Shown: positions 1 to 5,238 of the stretch, in pieces
Position numbering within the stretch: position 1 is the stretch's first letter
How the letters are laid out: each line of letters begins with the position of its first letter
DNA from: Deltaproteobacteria bacterium
GTDB lineage: Bacteria > Desulfobacterota > Dissulfuribacteria > Dissulfuribacterales > QOAL01
DNA: 11,816 bases
Direction: 5' to 3'
Assembly (NCBI GenBank): GCA_026988585.1
Contig: JALSKY010000209.1
Span: 1-11,816 of the forward strand
Translations under genes and position numbers: made by a program
Notes under the pieces: generated by a model
The model's input: only the letters and a program-made list of their open reading frames with translations
Told to the model about the DNA's origin: nothing
The model's database searches: none

Positions 1-278
1 AGGATCTGAAAGGCAAGGATCCAGCCCCTCCTCCGTCCCAGCACAGGGAGGGTGAAGCGGTCTATCAGCGGAGACCAGAGAAATTTCAATGTGTATGGCA
101 GGCCGACCAGGGAGAAGAGGCCAATGGTGCGGATGTCCACTCCTGCCACTGTGAGCCAGGCCTGAAGCGTTCCGCCGCTAAGGGCAAGGGGCAGCCCTGA
201 GGCAAACCCTACAGGGATCATTGCCGCAACTGCCCGGCTTCTTATGGCTTCCATCAGTTGAACCGGTTTTTTTATCAT
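1..278 (-). CDS. ampG: AmpG-like muropeptide permease (MFS), N-terminal part only
   Basis: The frame is open from an ATG at 278 to the left edge, giving 92 residues with the C-terminus outside the window. Residues 24-42 contain GFASGLPLALSGGTLQAWL and residues 57-73 contain LVGLPYTLKFLWSPLID, followed by GRRRGWILAFQ (81-91). These are the signature first two membrane segments and the A-loop of AmpG. Family knowledge: AmpG is an inner-membrane major-facilitator protein that imports anhydromuropeptides released during peptidoglycan turnover, for recycling and, in some species, beta-lactamase induction. A purine-rich AAGGGAGG lies almost against the ATG, which is unusually close; no better start is visible upstream. 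It is read leftwards and is separated from the small ORF upstream by about 130 bp containing one copy of the degenerate intergenic element. The family call is firm; whether muropeptides are the substrate here is inferred. Confidence 0.9.
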   Translation of the reverse strand, partial: MIKKPVQLMEAIRSRAVAAMIPVGFASGLPLALSGGTLQAWLTVAGVDIRTIGLFSLVGLPYTLKFLWSPLIDRFTLPVLGRRRGWILAFQI

Positions 279-303
279 GCCTCCCTTTTTGTTCTCCTCT
301 GCC

Positions 304-367
304 TTTGTCTGTGGTTGTCAAACTAAGCGGGTGGTTAATTTCCCGAACCATAACAGGTTTTTTGCCT
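304..367 (+). repeat. Degenerate intergenic element, copy A
   Basis: This is copy A of a four-member family in the window. It begins TTTGTCTGTGG, has TGTC tetramers at 306-309 and 316-319 (10 bp apart), and reaches GCGGGTGGTTAATT at 327-340, followed by spacer and a T6 run at 359-364. Over 304-340 it is gap-free alignable with copy B at 9784-9820 at 29 of 37 positions. It lies between the small ORF ending at 412 and the ampG start. Function is unknown. Confidence 0.6.
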
Positions 368-411
368 TCTTTGTAAGACGTCCTATGTTTTTCTTGATCC
401 AGTCAAAAGAC

Positions 412-648
412 TTATTCCTTTAGGGACATATAGACGGTAAAGAGCTGCTGGTCTATCTCTCTCATTGCGGCCCTTGTGTCAGCGATATCGATACTGAGGG
501 CTGAAAGCCTCTCTATCCCCTGCTCTAACAGGATAAGGGCCTTGGCAAACCTGATACCTGGTCTGTCGCCGCTGTCTGATGGGGCTTTGAGCTCCTTGTA
601 GATTTCTGCCAGTCTTTGGGAATCAGAGATTTTCGGTATGGACGGCAT
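412..648 (-). CDS. Small helical protein of unknown function
   Basis: I do not recognise this protein. It has 78 residues from an ATG at 648, ending in TAA. The frame can also start at an ATG at 657 (81 residues), but the stretch AAAGGA sits 8 nt before the 648 ATG and directly against the 657 ATG, so 648 is preferred. The product begins MPSIPKISDSQRLAEIY, lacks cysteine and tryptophan, and looks wholly helical, with heptad-like leucine/isoleucine spacing through the middle (FAKALILLEQGIERLSAL). No signal peptide or membrane segment is visible. It overlaps the last 26 bp of the aldo/keto reductase gene in another frame, so translation is probably coupled to it. The overlap with good ribosome-binding context argues that it is real; the lack of a recognised family keeps confidence moderate. 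Confidence 0.55.
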   Translation of the reverse strand: MPSIPKISDSQRLAEIYKELKAPSDSGDRPGIRFAKALILLEQGIERLSALSIDIADTRAAMREIDQQLFTVYMSLKE

Positions 649-1591
649 GAATGGCATCCTTTACAGGGCGGGCCAAGCTCTCCATCTCCCGGGCCCTGGC
701 AATGGTGCGGATAGGTTCAAGGTGCTCGGGCCGCCTTGGTCCTGGGATGACTATATCCACCTCTTGGTGTTCTATTATCCAGGCAAGAACGGCGGCAGCA
801 GGCGAGACCCCCTGCTGGCTGCATCTGGAAAAGAGCTCTGAGGCCAGCTTTTTTGCAAAGGCGCTTTTGAAATATGGGTTTCGGTTTCTTACATCCTTTT
901 TGCCAAGTTCCTTTTCAAGCAATCTGGAAGATGTGAGAAGCCCCTGTTCAAAGGGGGATATGATGCAGTTTATGCACCTGTCACAATCCCGGCCTGCCTT
1001 GAGAATTGCAAGCCCGTCTCTATGGATCGGGTTGAAATGGACCTGGTGCGGCATGGTCCCCTCGGGCGCAATGAATCTTTTCACCTGTTCTGCGGTCAGG
1101 TTCCCTGCACCCCAAAACCTGATCAGGCCTTGGTCCCTTAGTTGCTGCAGGGCACCTATTGATTCATCTAAGGGCACTTTTGGGTCTGGCCAATGTAGTT
1201 GAAAAAGATCGATATAGTCTGCTCCAAGCCGTTCAAGGGCCTGGTAAAGGGCCTTTTTCAGGGCCTCGGGCCTTGCATCGTGCCAGACCCTTCTCCCCTC
1301 TCTCCACAGCCCCCCCTTGCTGGAGATGAAGACCTTGCTCCGCCTGTTTCCGCCAAATGCCTTCTTCAGCAGCTCTTCAGATCGGCCCTGGGCATAGAAC
1401 CCTGCGGTATCGAAGTGGCGGATTCCCGTCTCATAGGCTGCTTCAAGGGTCTGGAGTGAAAGCTTCAGGTCATGAGGCCCAAAGCCCTCGCCACCCATGC
1501 TCCATGTGCCTATCCAGAGCCATGAAAGAGTAACCCCTTTTTCATCTGCAGGCATAAGGGCTGCCTTGCTATTTCTGGCTATTGCCTTCAT
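623..1591 (-). CDS. Aldo/keto reductase family oxidoreductase
   Basis: The 322-residue product has the full length of the family and its complete catalytic tetrad: Asp61 and Tyr66 in HFDTAGFYAQGRSE, Lys92 in FISSKGGL, and His133 in DLFQLHWPDP. GAGN (161-164) and VIPGPRRPEHL (281-291) match the nicotinamide and NADP-phosphate binding regions. The family folds as a TIM barrel and reduces carbonyls with NAD(P)H in the cytoplasm; the substrate cannot be read from sequence. The codon before the ATG is an in-frame TAG, so 1591 is the furthest possible start; an internal ATG at residue 13 is an alternative, as the ribosome-binding signal at 1591 is weak. Unusual: Cys203, Cys206 and Cys209 form a CxxCxxC in the loop before SPFEQGLL, where most relatives have a plain helix. 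Its 3' end overlaps the small downstream ORF. Confidence 0.92.
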   Translation of the reverse strand: MKAIARNSKAALMPADEKGVTLSWLWIGTWSMGGEGFGPHDLKLSLQTLEAAYETGIRHFDTAGFYAQGRSEELLKKAFGGNRRSKVFISSKGGLWREGRRVWHDARPEALKKALYQALERLGADYIDLFQLHWPDPKVPLDESIGALQQLRDQGLIRFWGAGNLTAEQVKRFIAPEGTMPHQVHFNPIHRDGLAILKAGRDCDRCINCIISPFEQGLLTSSRLLEKELGKKDVRNRNPYFKSAFAKKLASELFSRCSQQGVSPAAAVLAWIIEHQEVDIVIPGPRRPEHLEPIRTIARAREMESLARPVKDAIHAVHTENL

Positions 1592-1705
1592 CTATCCCAA
1601 ACTACCCAGTCTCAAAGGGCTGGCAAAATAGTCTTGGTCGAACAGGTTAGTAGTGAGATCCTTTTTGGGGATAGACCTATCCTCTGCAAAACGCGCAAGC
1701 AGCAT
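1592..1705 (-). CDS. Candidate 37-codon ORF abutting the aldo/keto reductase
   Basis: An ATG at 1705 opens 37 codons (start MLLARFAEDRSIPKKD, end RLGSLG) whose TAG is directly followed by the ATG of the aldo/keto reductase at 1591. The frame stays open upstream of the ATG for eight more codons before a stop. Composition is protein-like and the zero-gap TAG-ATG junction would suit translational coupling. Against it, no good Shine-Dalgarno precedes 1705 and I recognise no family. It may be chance or a leader peptide. Confidence 0.2.
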   Translation of the reverse strand: MLLARFAEDRSIPKKDLTTNLFDQDYFASPLRLGSLG

Positions 1706-1860
1706 AATCCAGTTCCATTTCTCTGCAGGCTATGCGTGGTTATAACCTATAAAGAAAAGATAGAAAAATCCCCCTTTACCGTAAATAGTGATCTTTTAAG
1801 CGACCTGGAACCTGGTCTTCTTTTGCGCCGTATTGTCTTGAGGCCAGTGGTGATACAGGT

Positions 1861-1880
1861 ATGGAAATGGATTTTTCCAT
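1861..1880. repeat. Small inverted repeat next to the large stem-loop
   Basis: ATGGAAA (1861-1867) and TTTCCAT (1874-1880) are a perfect 7-bp inverted repeat with a 6-nt loop. It abuts the larger hairpin that begins at 1881, so a transcript from either strand would show two consecutive hairpins. Confidence 0.5.
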
Positions 1881-1933
1881 GGCTGCTCTTCCCAGGTGAG
1901 TCCGCCAGGTGAGTCCGCCAGGGAACAGCAGCC
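1881..1933. repeat. Large stem-loop with 13-bp arms
   Basis: GGCTGCTCTTCCC (1881-1893) pairs with GGGAACAGCAGCC (1921-1933) at 12 of 13 positions; the single mismatch is internal. The 27-nt loop is made almost entirely of the tandem 13-mer described separately. No U-tract follows tightly on the minus strand; on the plus strand the following bases are TCTTTTGTTTTAG, a poor terminator tail. A structured RNA, a processing site or a DNA cruciform are all possible; nothing seen here decides. Confidence 0.6.
1892..1923. repeat. Tandem 13-bp repeat, about 2.4 copies
   Basis: The unit CCAGGTGAGTCCG occurs at 1892-1904 and 1905-1917 without change, followed by the partial copy CCAGGG at 1918-1923. 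It fills the loop of the stem-loop at 1881-1933. Perfect identity suggests a recent slippage duplication. Confidence 0.85.
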
Positions 1934-1953
1934 TCTTTTGTTTTAGTCCGTTT

Positions 1954-2004
1954 TTTGTGTCTATTTGTCAAGGGGAGCAGGTGGTTGATTCAATGGTTTT
2001 TTTG
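1954..2004 (+). repeat. Degenerate intergenic element, copy C
   Basis: The stretch TTTGTGT at 1954-1960, TTGTCAAGGGGAGCAGG (1965-1981), GTGGTTGATT at 1981-1990 and a T7 run at 1997-2003 match copies A and B in the same order and spacing. Over the 37-bp core it agrees with copy A at 27 positions and with copy B at 26. It lies about 20 bp past the stop of the HTH/amphi-Trp gene. Confidence 0.5.
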
Positions 2005-2022
2005 AATTTCAGTCTTGGGGGA

Positions 2023-2526
2023 TCAGGCTATCTCAACACCCTCTCCGCCACCGGATTCCTCTCCTATGAACCATTCCATCTCTACTTCAAGGCTCCTTTT
2101 GGTCCTGCCCTTTTTGGCCTCTTCTTCAACCTTGATCTCAAGTACAAGGTTTTTGGGCAGTTCCAGGATGATCTCCTTTGCCCCGGACCTGAGCACCATC
2201 TTCCCCGATTCCAGCTTGTCTGCCAGTGCCCTCAGGAATGCCGCAATCTCTGCAGAGCTTTTCCTCTCTTCCGTTTCAAACAGTACAATTTCGCGTCCCA
2301 TAATGAAGACCTCCTTTCTCTCTTTTTTGAATCTCTTTCTCCTGGCTTTAAGTGCCTTCTTGCTGGAGAGCAGACAATATACTGCTACTTCACATATCCC
2401 TGGAATCCTGCGGTTTCCAAGTTCCCAGTCCTGATATGTTCTGTAGGGGGTTTCCAGTATCTGGCTCATCTCCTTGATACTGAAACCAAGTTTTTTCCGT
2501 ATTTTTTTGAGTTCAGCAGCTTTCAA
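2023..2526 (-). CDS. HTH domain fused to amphi-Trp domain protein
   Basis: The 167-residue frame starts at a TTG (2526) preceded by AGGAG at 5-nt spacing, 29 nt or so below a strong promoter. Residues 1-60 are a helix-turn-helix of the XRE/YiaG-like type (ELKKIRKKLGFSIKEMSQIL, then YRTYQDWELGNRRIPG). Residues 56-75 form a very basic linker. Residues 76-167 match the amphi-Trp domain: VLFETEE, then AEIAAFLRALADKLESGK, alternating strand residues, and the conserved tryptophan in EVEMEW (155). Family knowledge: amphi-Trp proteins are usually small, free-standing and of unknown function. An internal ATG at 2301 (Met76) with a perfect Shine-Dalgarno lies exactly at the domain junction, so a separate 92-residue amphi-Trp protein is probably also, or mainly, made. 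The HTH part is likely an autoregulator acting at the palindrome in its promoter. No toxin partner is visible next to it. Confidence 0.85.
   Translation of the reverse strand: MKAAELKKIRKKLGFSIKEMSQILETPYRTYQDWELGNRRIPGICEVAVYCLLSSKKALKARRKRFKKERKEVFIMGREIVLFETEERKSSAEIAAFLRALADKLESGKMVLRSGAKEIILELPKNLVLEIKVEEEAKKGRTKRSLEVEMEWFIGEESGGGEGVEIA
2309..2317 (-). promoter_or_regulatory. Perfect internal ribosome-binding site
   Basis: On the minus strand AAAGGAGGT stands 7 nt before the in-frame ATG at 2301. This is full complementarity to the 16S rRNA 3' end and much stronger than the site at the TTG start of the same gene. It sits between the HTH and amphi-Trp coding parts, so it would produce a 92-residue amphi-Trp protein (2023-2301). 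Seen directly; the second product is inferred. Confidence 0.7.
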
Positions 2527-2552
2527 TACCGCTCCTGTGCATGATTTTTCTG

Positions 2553-2590
2553 CTTGATTTTATCATACGCAATGCGTATAAAATGTCAAG
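2553..2590 (-). promoter_or_regulatory. Strong sigma70 promoter with palindromic operator in the spacer
   Basis: Reading leftwards, TTGACA (2589-2584), a 16-bp spacer and TATGAT (2567-2562) form a near-consensus promoter for the HTH/amphi-Trp gene; the start point would fall near 2555. A perfect palindrome, ATACGCA-A-TGCGTAT (2565-2579), fills most of the spacer and enters the -10. Outer CTTGA (2553-2557) and TCAAG (2586-2590) are also inverted about nearly the same centre. A dimeric HTH repressor bound here would exclude RNA polymerase, which suggests autorepression. Confidence 0.7.
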
Positions 2591-2654
2591 ATGGAATTCA
2601 ACCCCGCTCTCCATGAGATATGTTCTGTTGGAACTGTCACCAAGGGATGAGGCC

Positions 2655-2690
2655 TGGACTAATGCAGCGGTTTTGATATACTGATATACT
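2655..2690 (+). promoter_or_regulatory. Possible promoter of the DUF1992 gene, with tandem octamer
   Basis: TGGACT (2655-2660), a 16-bp spacer and TATACT (2677-2682) form a moderate sigma70-like promoter. The octamer GATATACT is repeated exactly in tandem at 2675-2682 and 2683-2690, so a second TATACT follows 8 bp later. About 40 bp separate this from the GTG at 2732. The -35 match is only 4 of 6. Confidence 0.35.
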
Positions 2691-2731
2691 CTTATTGTGC
2701 AGTCTGGGGATAAATCTTTTACAGGATTCCG

Positions 2732-3157
2732 GTGGAAAAGAACATGTTCAACTGTCTTGAAATCATAGCGGAGAGACGGATCCGGGAGGCCATGGAGCGG
2801 GGAGAACTGGACAACATCCAGGGCAAGGGCAAACCCCTGAAGTATGAGGACGATTCCTGGATCCCTGCAGATCTTCGAATGGCGTACAAGATCCTGAAGA
2901 ATGCGGGATTCCTGCCCCCTGAACTTGAGACAGAACAGGAGATAAGGGAGACCGTGGATCTCCTGAGCCATCTTGAAGATGAGCGTATCAGGTATCAGCA
3001 GGTTAAGAAACTGAACCTCCTGATCACCAAGGCGAACATGCTCAGGAGCAGGCCTCTGAACCTGGAGGCTGACCAGGTCTATTATCGCAAGATCGTTGAG
3101 AGGATATCTGTGAGAAAGGGAAAGGTCTCTATGCAGGATAAGGACCTGAATAGATAG
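2732..3157 (+). CDS. DUF1992 (DnaJ-homologue subfamily C member 28 domain) protein
   Basis: The 141-residue product carries the domain signature: IAERRIREAMERGELDN and GKGKPL at residues 12-35, then LRMAYKILKNAGFLPPEL at 48-65, and a charged helical C-terminal half. Family knowledge: bacterial DUF1992 proteins are small, cytoplasmic and of unknown biochemical function; the domain is shared with eukaryotic DNAJC28 but no J domain is present here. The start is uncertain: GTG at 2732 has AGGA at 5-nt spacing, while ATG at 2744 would give a protein starting MFNCLEII, closer to how relatives usually begin. It is divergent from the HTH/amphi-Trp gene and converges on the lipoprotein gene, with only 13 bp between the stop codons and no terminator seen. 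Confidence 0.88.
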   Translation: MEKNMFNCLEIIAERRIREAMERGELDNIQGKGKPLKYEDDSWIPADLRMAYKILKNAGFLPPELETEQEIRETVDLLSHLEDERIRYQQVKKLNLLITKANMLRSRPLNLEADQVYYRKIVERISVRKGKVSMQDKDLNR

Positions 3158-3170
3158 CCCCGCTTTCAGA

Positions 3171-3737
3171 TTATTTCTCCAGCCTCAGCCGTTCTGTCTC
3201 CCTGTGTATCTCCTCCAGCTTCTTTATCTCAAAGTTCAGCTTCTCATTCTCTTTTTTAAGGTCTGTAAGCTTGCTCCTGCACCTTTTGAGCTGGTGTCTC
3301 AGCCATTTCCGGTCCTTTCTGCACTGGCTGAAATATGAAGCCGTTTTTTTATGCTGCATCACAATGGCCCGTTCCAGCCCTGCCGTTTCCATACAGAGTG
3401 GTTCTTCCAGGATCTGAGCCCAATGATCCCTTTTTTTTCTGTCCAGGAAGAAGAGATAGAATGCAGCCCTGCATCTGAAGACAGGCTCTTCTGCCAGAGC
3501 CTCTAACTGCAGTAATGCAGCCTCTTCACTGTCATAGAGATAATCGTCTCCAATGTCGGCAAACTCTTCATCTGTATTTGGACACTCTACTTCCACTGGC
3601 GGCGGTGGTTCATGAATACATGCCCCCAGCCCGATGATCGGTATCAGCAGGGCTAAGACCAAGGCAACTCTATGAAGATGGCTGTCCCTTTTCCCTTGGT
3701 TATGGCTATCTTGTCTGGTGGTGGACTCTCTATCCAA
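3171..3737 (-). CDS. QseG-like coiled-coil lipoprotein
   Basis: The frame has up to 188 residues from a TTG at 3737. Residues 24-40 (VALVLALLIPIIGLGAC) are a hydrophobic segment ending in a lipobox with Cys40, preceded by Lys/Arg residues, so the mature protein is a lipoprotein. Then come a proline-rich stretch and an acidic region. The C-terminus, about residues 138-188, is a strong coiled coil (LTDLKKENEKLNFEIKKLEE). Enterobacterial QseG, encoded beside the GlrK kinase, has the same plan: lipoprotein with a C-terminal coiled coil; it is an outer-membrane partner of the kinase. Position directly after the kinase gene supports that role, though sequence identity looks low. The start is uncertain: the TTG at 3737 lies 85 bp inside the kinase gene, and its GGAGG is also the codons for the kinase HGG motif. 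A TTG at 3662 is an alternative giving a very short signal peptide. Confidence 0.75.
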   Translation of the reverse strand: MDRESTTRQDSHNQGKRDSHLHRVALVLALLIPIIGLGACIHEPPPPVEVECPNTDEEFADIGDDYLYDSEEAALLQLEALAEEPVFRCRAAFYLFFLDRKKRDHWAQILEEPLCMETAGLERAIVMQHKKTASYFSQCRKDRKWLRHQLKRCRSKLTDLKKENEKLNFEIKKLEEIHRETERLRLEK

Positions 3738-5182
3738 ATCTTTCCTCCATGTGCTGTTATGATCTCTCTGGCAATGGCAAGGCCCAGGCCGCTGCCACTC
3801 TGCTTCTGCATATCATGGACTTGGTAAAACTTTTCAAAGACCTGCTCCTGCTCATTTGAGGGAATGCCGGGCCCCTGATCAACTACCGTCAACTGAAGAA
3901 GAGTCTTGTTGCTCCTGCTTCTCCTTTTTCGTGCTTTTTCTTCTCTTTTCTGTATGGATAAGACTACAGAACCTCCTGGCTCACTGAATTTGACTGCATT
4001 GTCCAACAGGTTGATGAGTACCCTGAGAAACCGTTTCCTGTCCACAACTATCTTATCCTCTTCCGTACCAGGATTCTGGAACTGGACCGATATTTGCATT
4101 GATTTGGCTTCAGCTCCAGGGCGTACGGTGTCAACAGCCTCTTGGATGATATTGCCTATCAGGTGTCTTTCTTTTTCAACCTGGATAAGCCCGGCCTGGA
4201 GCTTGGAGAGATCCAGTAGCTCCTCGATGAGGGACTTGAACCGCCGCATGCTCTTGTTGAGTACCCCAACCAGTTTTTCCTGTTTGGGGTTCAGTGGGCC
4301 TATTGCAGGTTCTGACAGCAGTTTGGATGCCTCCATCATGGCAGCCAGCGGTGTTTTAAGCTCGTGGCTGGCCACAGCTATAAAGTCGGATTTGAGCCTG
4401 TCTAACTCCTTGAGCCTGCGGGCCATCTCATTGAAAGAGTCTGCAAGACGGCCAAATTCATCCTGACTGGTTATGGGTATGGTGTGATCGAAGTTACCCT
4501 GTCCTATGGCTTTGGTTCCCTGTTGAAGCTTTTCAATGGGGCGTTTTATGGTGCGTGCCAGGAGCCAGGGGGCGATAAGTGCTATCAGGAACGCCACTGC
4601 CAGCAGGATGATGGTGACCTCCTCTATATGTCGTATGAGGGACTGCAGATATTTAGAACGTCTCTGGAGCTCCTTTTTCTTTATGAGCTCTGCCTTGGAA
4701 AGCAGGGATAGCAGGTGTGTGCTGAGCTGCTTTATCTCCTGTTCCCTGAGTTCATCTGCAAGGCTGGGCAGACTTGGATCCAGGGTGCCCAGAGATATTG
4801 CCACATCCTGTACCAGCTCACGGAAACGGGACAGGGTGCGCTGAAATTCCAGGAAGGTCTCTTTAAGTTCAGGAGGCCCCTTGATCACATCAGGATCCAG
4901 TTCTGTTTCCAGTTCAGTTAGCAGTGGAATGATGAGTTCGACTGAATCCTGTTTGTGCAGAACCGTAAGCCGCCTGGCCTCTGCCTGCAGTGTAGGGATC
5001 TGGCTCCTGGCACTCTCTATGGCCTTGGATATCTCCAGGGTTTCTGATTGAAACCGGGAGATGGTCTGTTCCAGCTTGTAGATGGAATAGATGGAGAAGA
5101 GGCATGGCAACAGAAGGGTTGCCAGCAAAATAAGATAGCCTGCCAGAAGCTTTTGGTATATTGTGACAGTAGCTCTTTTCAT
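3653..5182 (-). CDS. glrK: GlrK/QseE-like sensor histidine kinase
   Basis: The 509-residue product has a transmembrane segment at about 11-35, a helical extracytoplasmic region of about 150 residues, a second transmembrane segment at 188-210, a HAMP linker (about 211-263), HisKA with the phospho-acceptor His273 in SHELKTPLAAM, the N box NLLDNAVKFS (391-400), the G1 box VVDQGPGI (433-440), an F box (FEKFYQ) and G2 box GSGLGLAIA (463-471). All key residues are present, so it should be active. The stretch after the His (LLSEPAIGPLNPKQEKLVGVL) closely matches enterobacterial GlrK. Family knowledge: GlrK senses envelope state and phosphorylates GlrR. A lipoprotein gene overlaps its 3' end and the regulator gene is divergent 56 bp away, matching the known trio. 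The symbol rests on this combination, not on tested function. Confidence 0.85.
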   Translation of the reverse strand: MKRATVTIYQKLLAGYLILLATLLLPCLFSIYSIYKLEQTISRFQSETLEISKAIESARSQIPTLQAEARRLTVLHKQDSVELIIPLLTELETELDPDVIKGPPELKETFLEFQRTLSRFRELVQDVAISLGTLDPSLPSLADELREQEIKQLSTHLLSLLSKAELIKKKELQRRSKYLQSLIRHIEEVTIILLAVAFLIALIAPWLLARTIKRPIEKLQQGTKAIGQGNFDHTIPITSQDEFGRLADSFNEMARRLKELDRLKSDFIAVASHELKTPLAAMMEASKLLSEPAIGPLNPKQEKLVGVLNKSMRRFKSLIEELLDLSKLQAGLIQVEKERHLIGNIIQEAVDTVRPGAEAKSMQISVQFQNPGTEEDKIVVDRKRFLRVLINLLDNAVKFSEPGGSVVLSIQKREEKARKRRSRSNKTLLQLTVVDQGPGIPSNEQEQVFEKFYQVHDMQKQSGSGLGLAIAREIITAHGGKIWIESPPPDKIAITKGKGTAIFIELPWS

Positions 5183-5238
5183 GATCTGCTCTTGTTTTTA
5201 TACAAGAAAAAGGACGGATACAATTAAAAAATAAAAAA
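5183..5238. promoter_or_regulatory. 56-bp divergent promoter region between kinase and regulator
   Basis: This AT-rich stretch must hold the promoters of both genes. CTTGT (5191-5195) and ACAAG (5202-5206) form a short inverted repeat. On the plus strand TACAAT (5219-5224) is a good -10 without a clear -35; it would start transcription only about 8 nt before the regulator ATG. On the minus strand TATAAA lies within the inverted repeat. No sigma54 GG-N10-GC element is visible here. Confidence 0.4.

Larger units (their letters stand above)
1592..2022. other. 431-bp intergenic region, no convincing gene
   Basis: This gap lies between the HTH/amphi-Trp gene and the aldo/keto reductase, both read leftwards. 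It contains the weak ORF at 1592-1705, two adjacent stem-loops at 1861-1933, a tandem 13-mer inside the larger loop, and one copy of the degenerate intergenic element near its right end. Several frames of 70-90 codons exist on both strands, but their products are low-complexity and lack ribosome-binding sites. A TTGACA at 1971-1966 (minus) has no acceptable -10 partner. Confidence 0.6.

Noticed and set aside
651..1202. Plus-strand frame of 183 codons
   Set aside because: Antisense to the aldo/keto reductase, whose catalytic residues are intact.
1747..1971. Minus-strand frame of 74 codons in the 1592-2022 gap
   Set aside because: Its only start is a TTG lying in a repeat-derived TTGACA with no ribosome site; the product is basic and low in complexity and spans the stem-loop and tandem repeat.
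1943..1971. TTGACA on the minus strand as a promoter for the stem-loop region
   Set aside because: No -10 hexamer at 16-18 bp matches TATAAT at more than 3 positions; the TTGACA is part of the degenerate element.
2023..2526. A toxin-antitoxin pair at the HTH gene
   Set aside because: The HTH and autorepression layout suit an antitoxin, but no HigB/RelE-like or other toxin ORF lies on either side, and the C-terminal part is an amphi-Trp domain.
1909..2544. Plus-strand open frame of 211 codons opposite the HTH/amphi-Trp gene
   Set aside because: It is antisense to a gene with clear domains, promoter and ribosome sites; the product is Phe/Ser/Leu-rich and has no recognisable family.
2513..2971. 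Minus-strand frame of 152 codons overlapping the DUF1992 gene
   Set aside because: It is a shadow of the DUF1992 coding region and crosses the promoter of the HTH gene.
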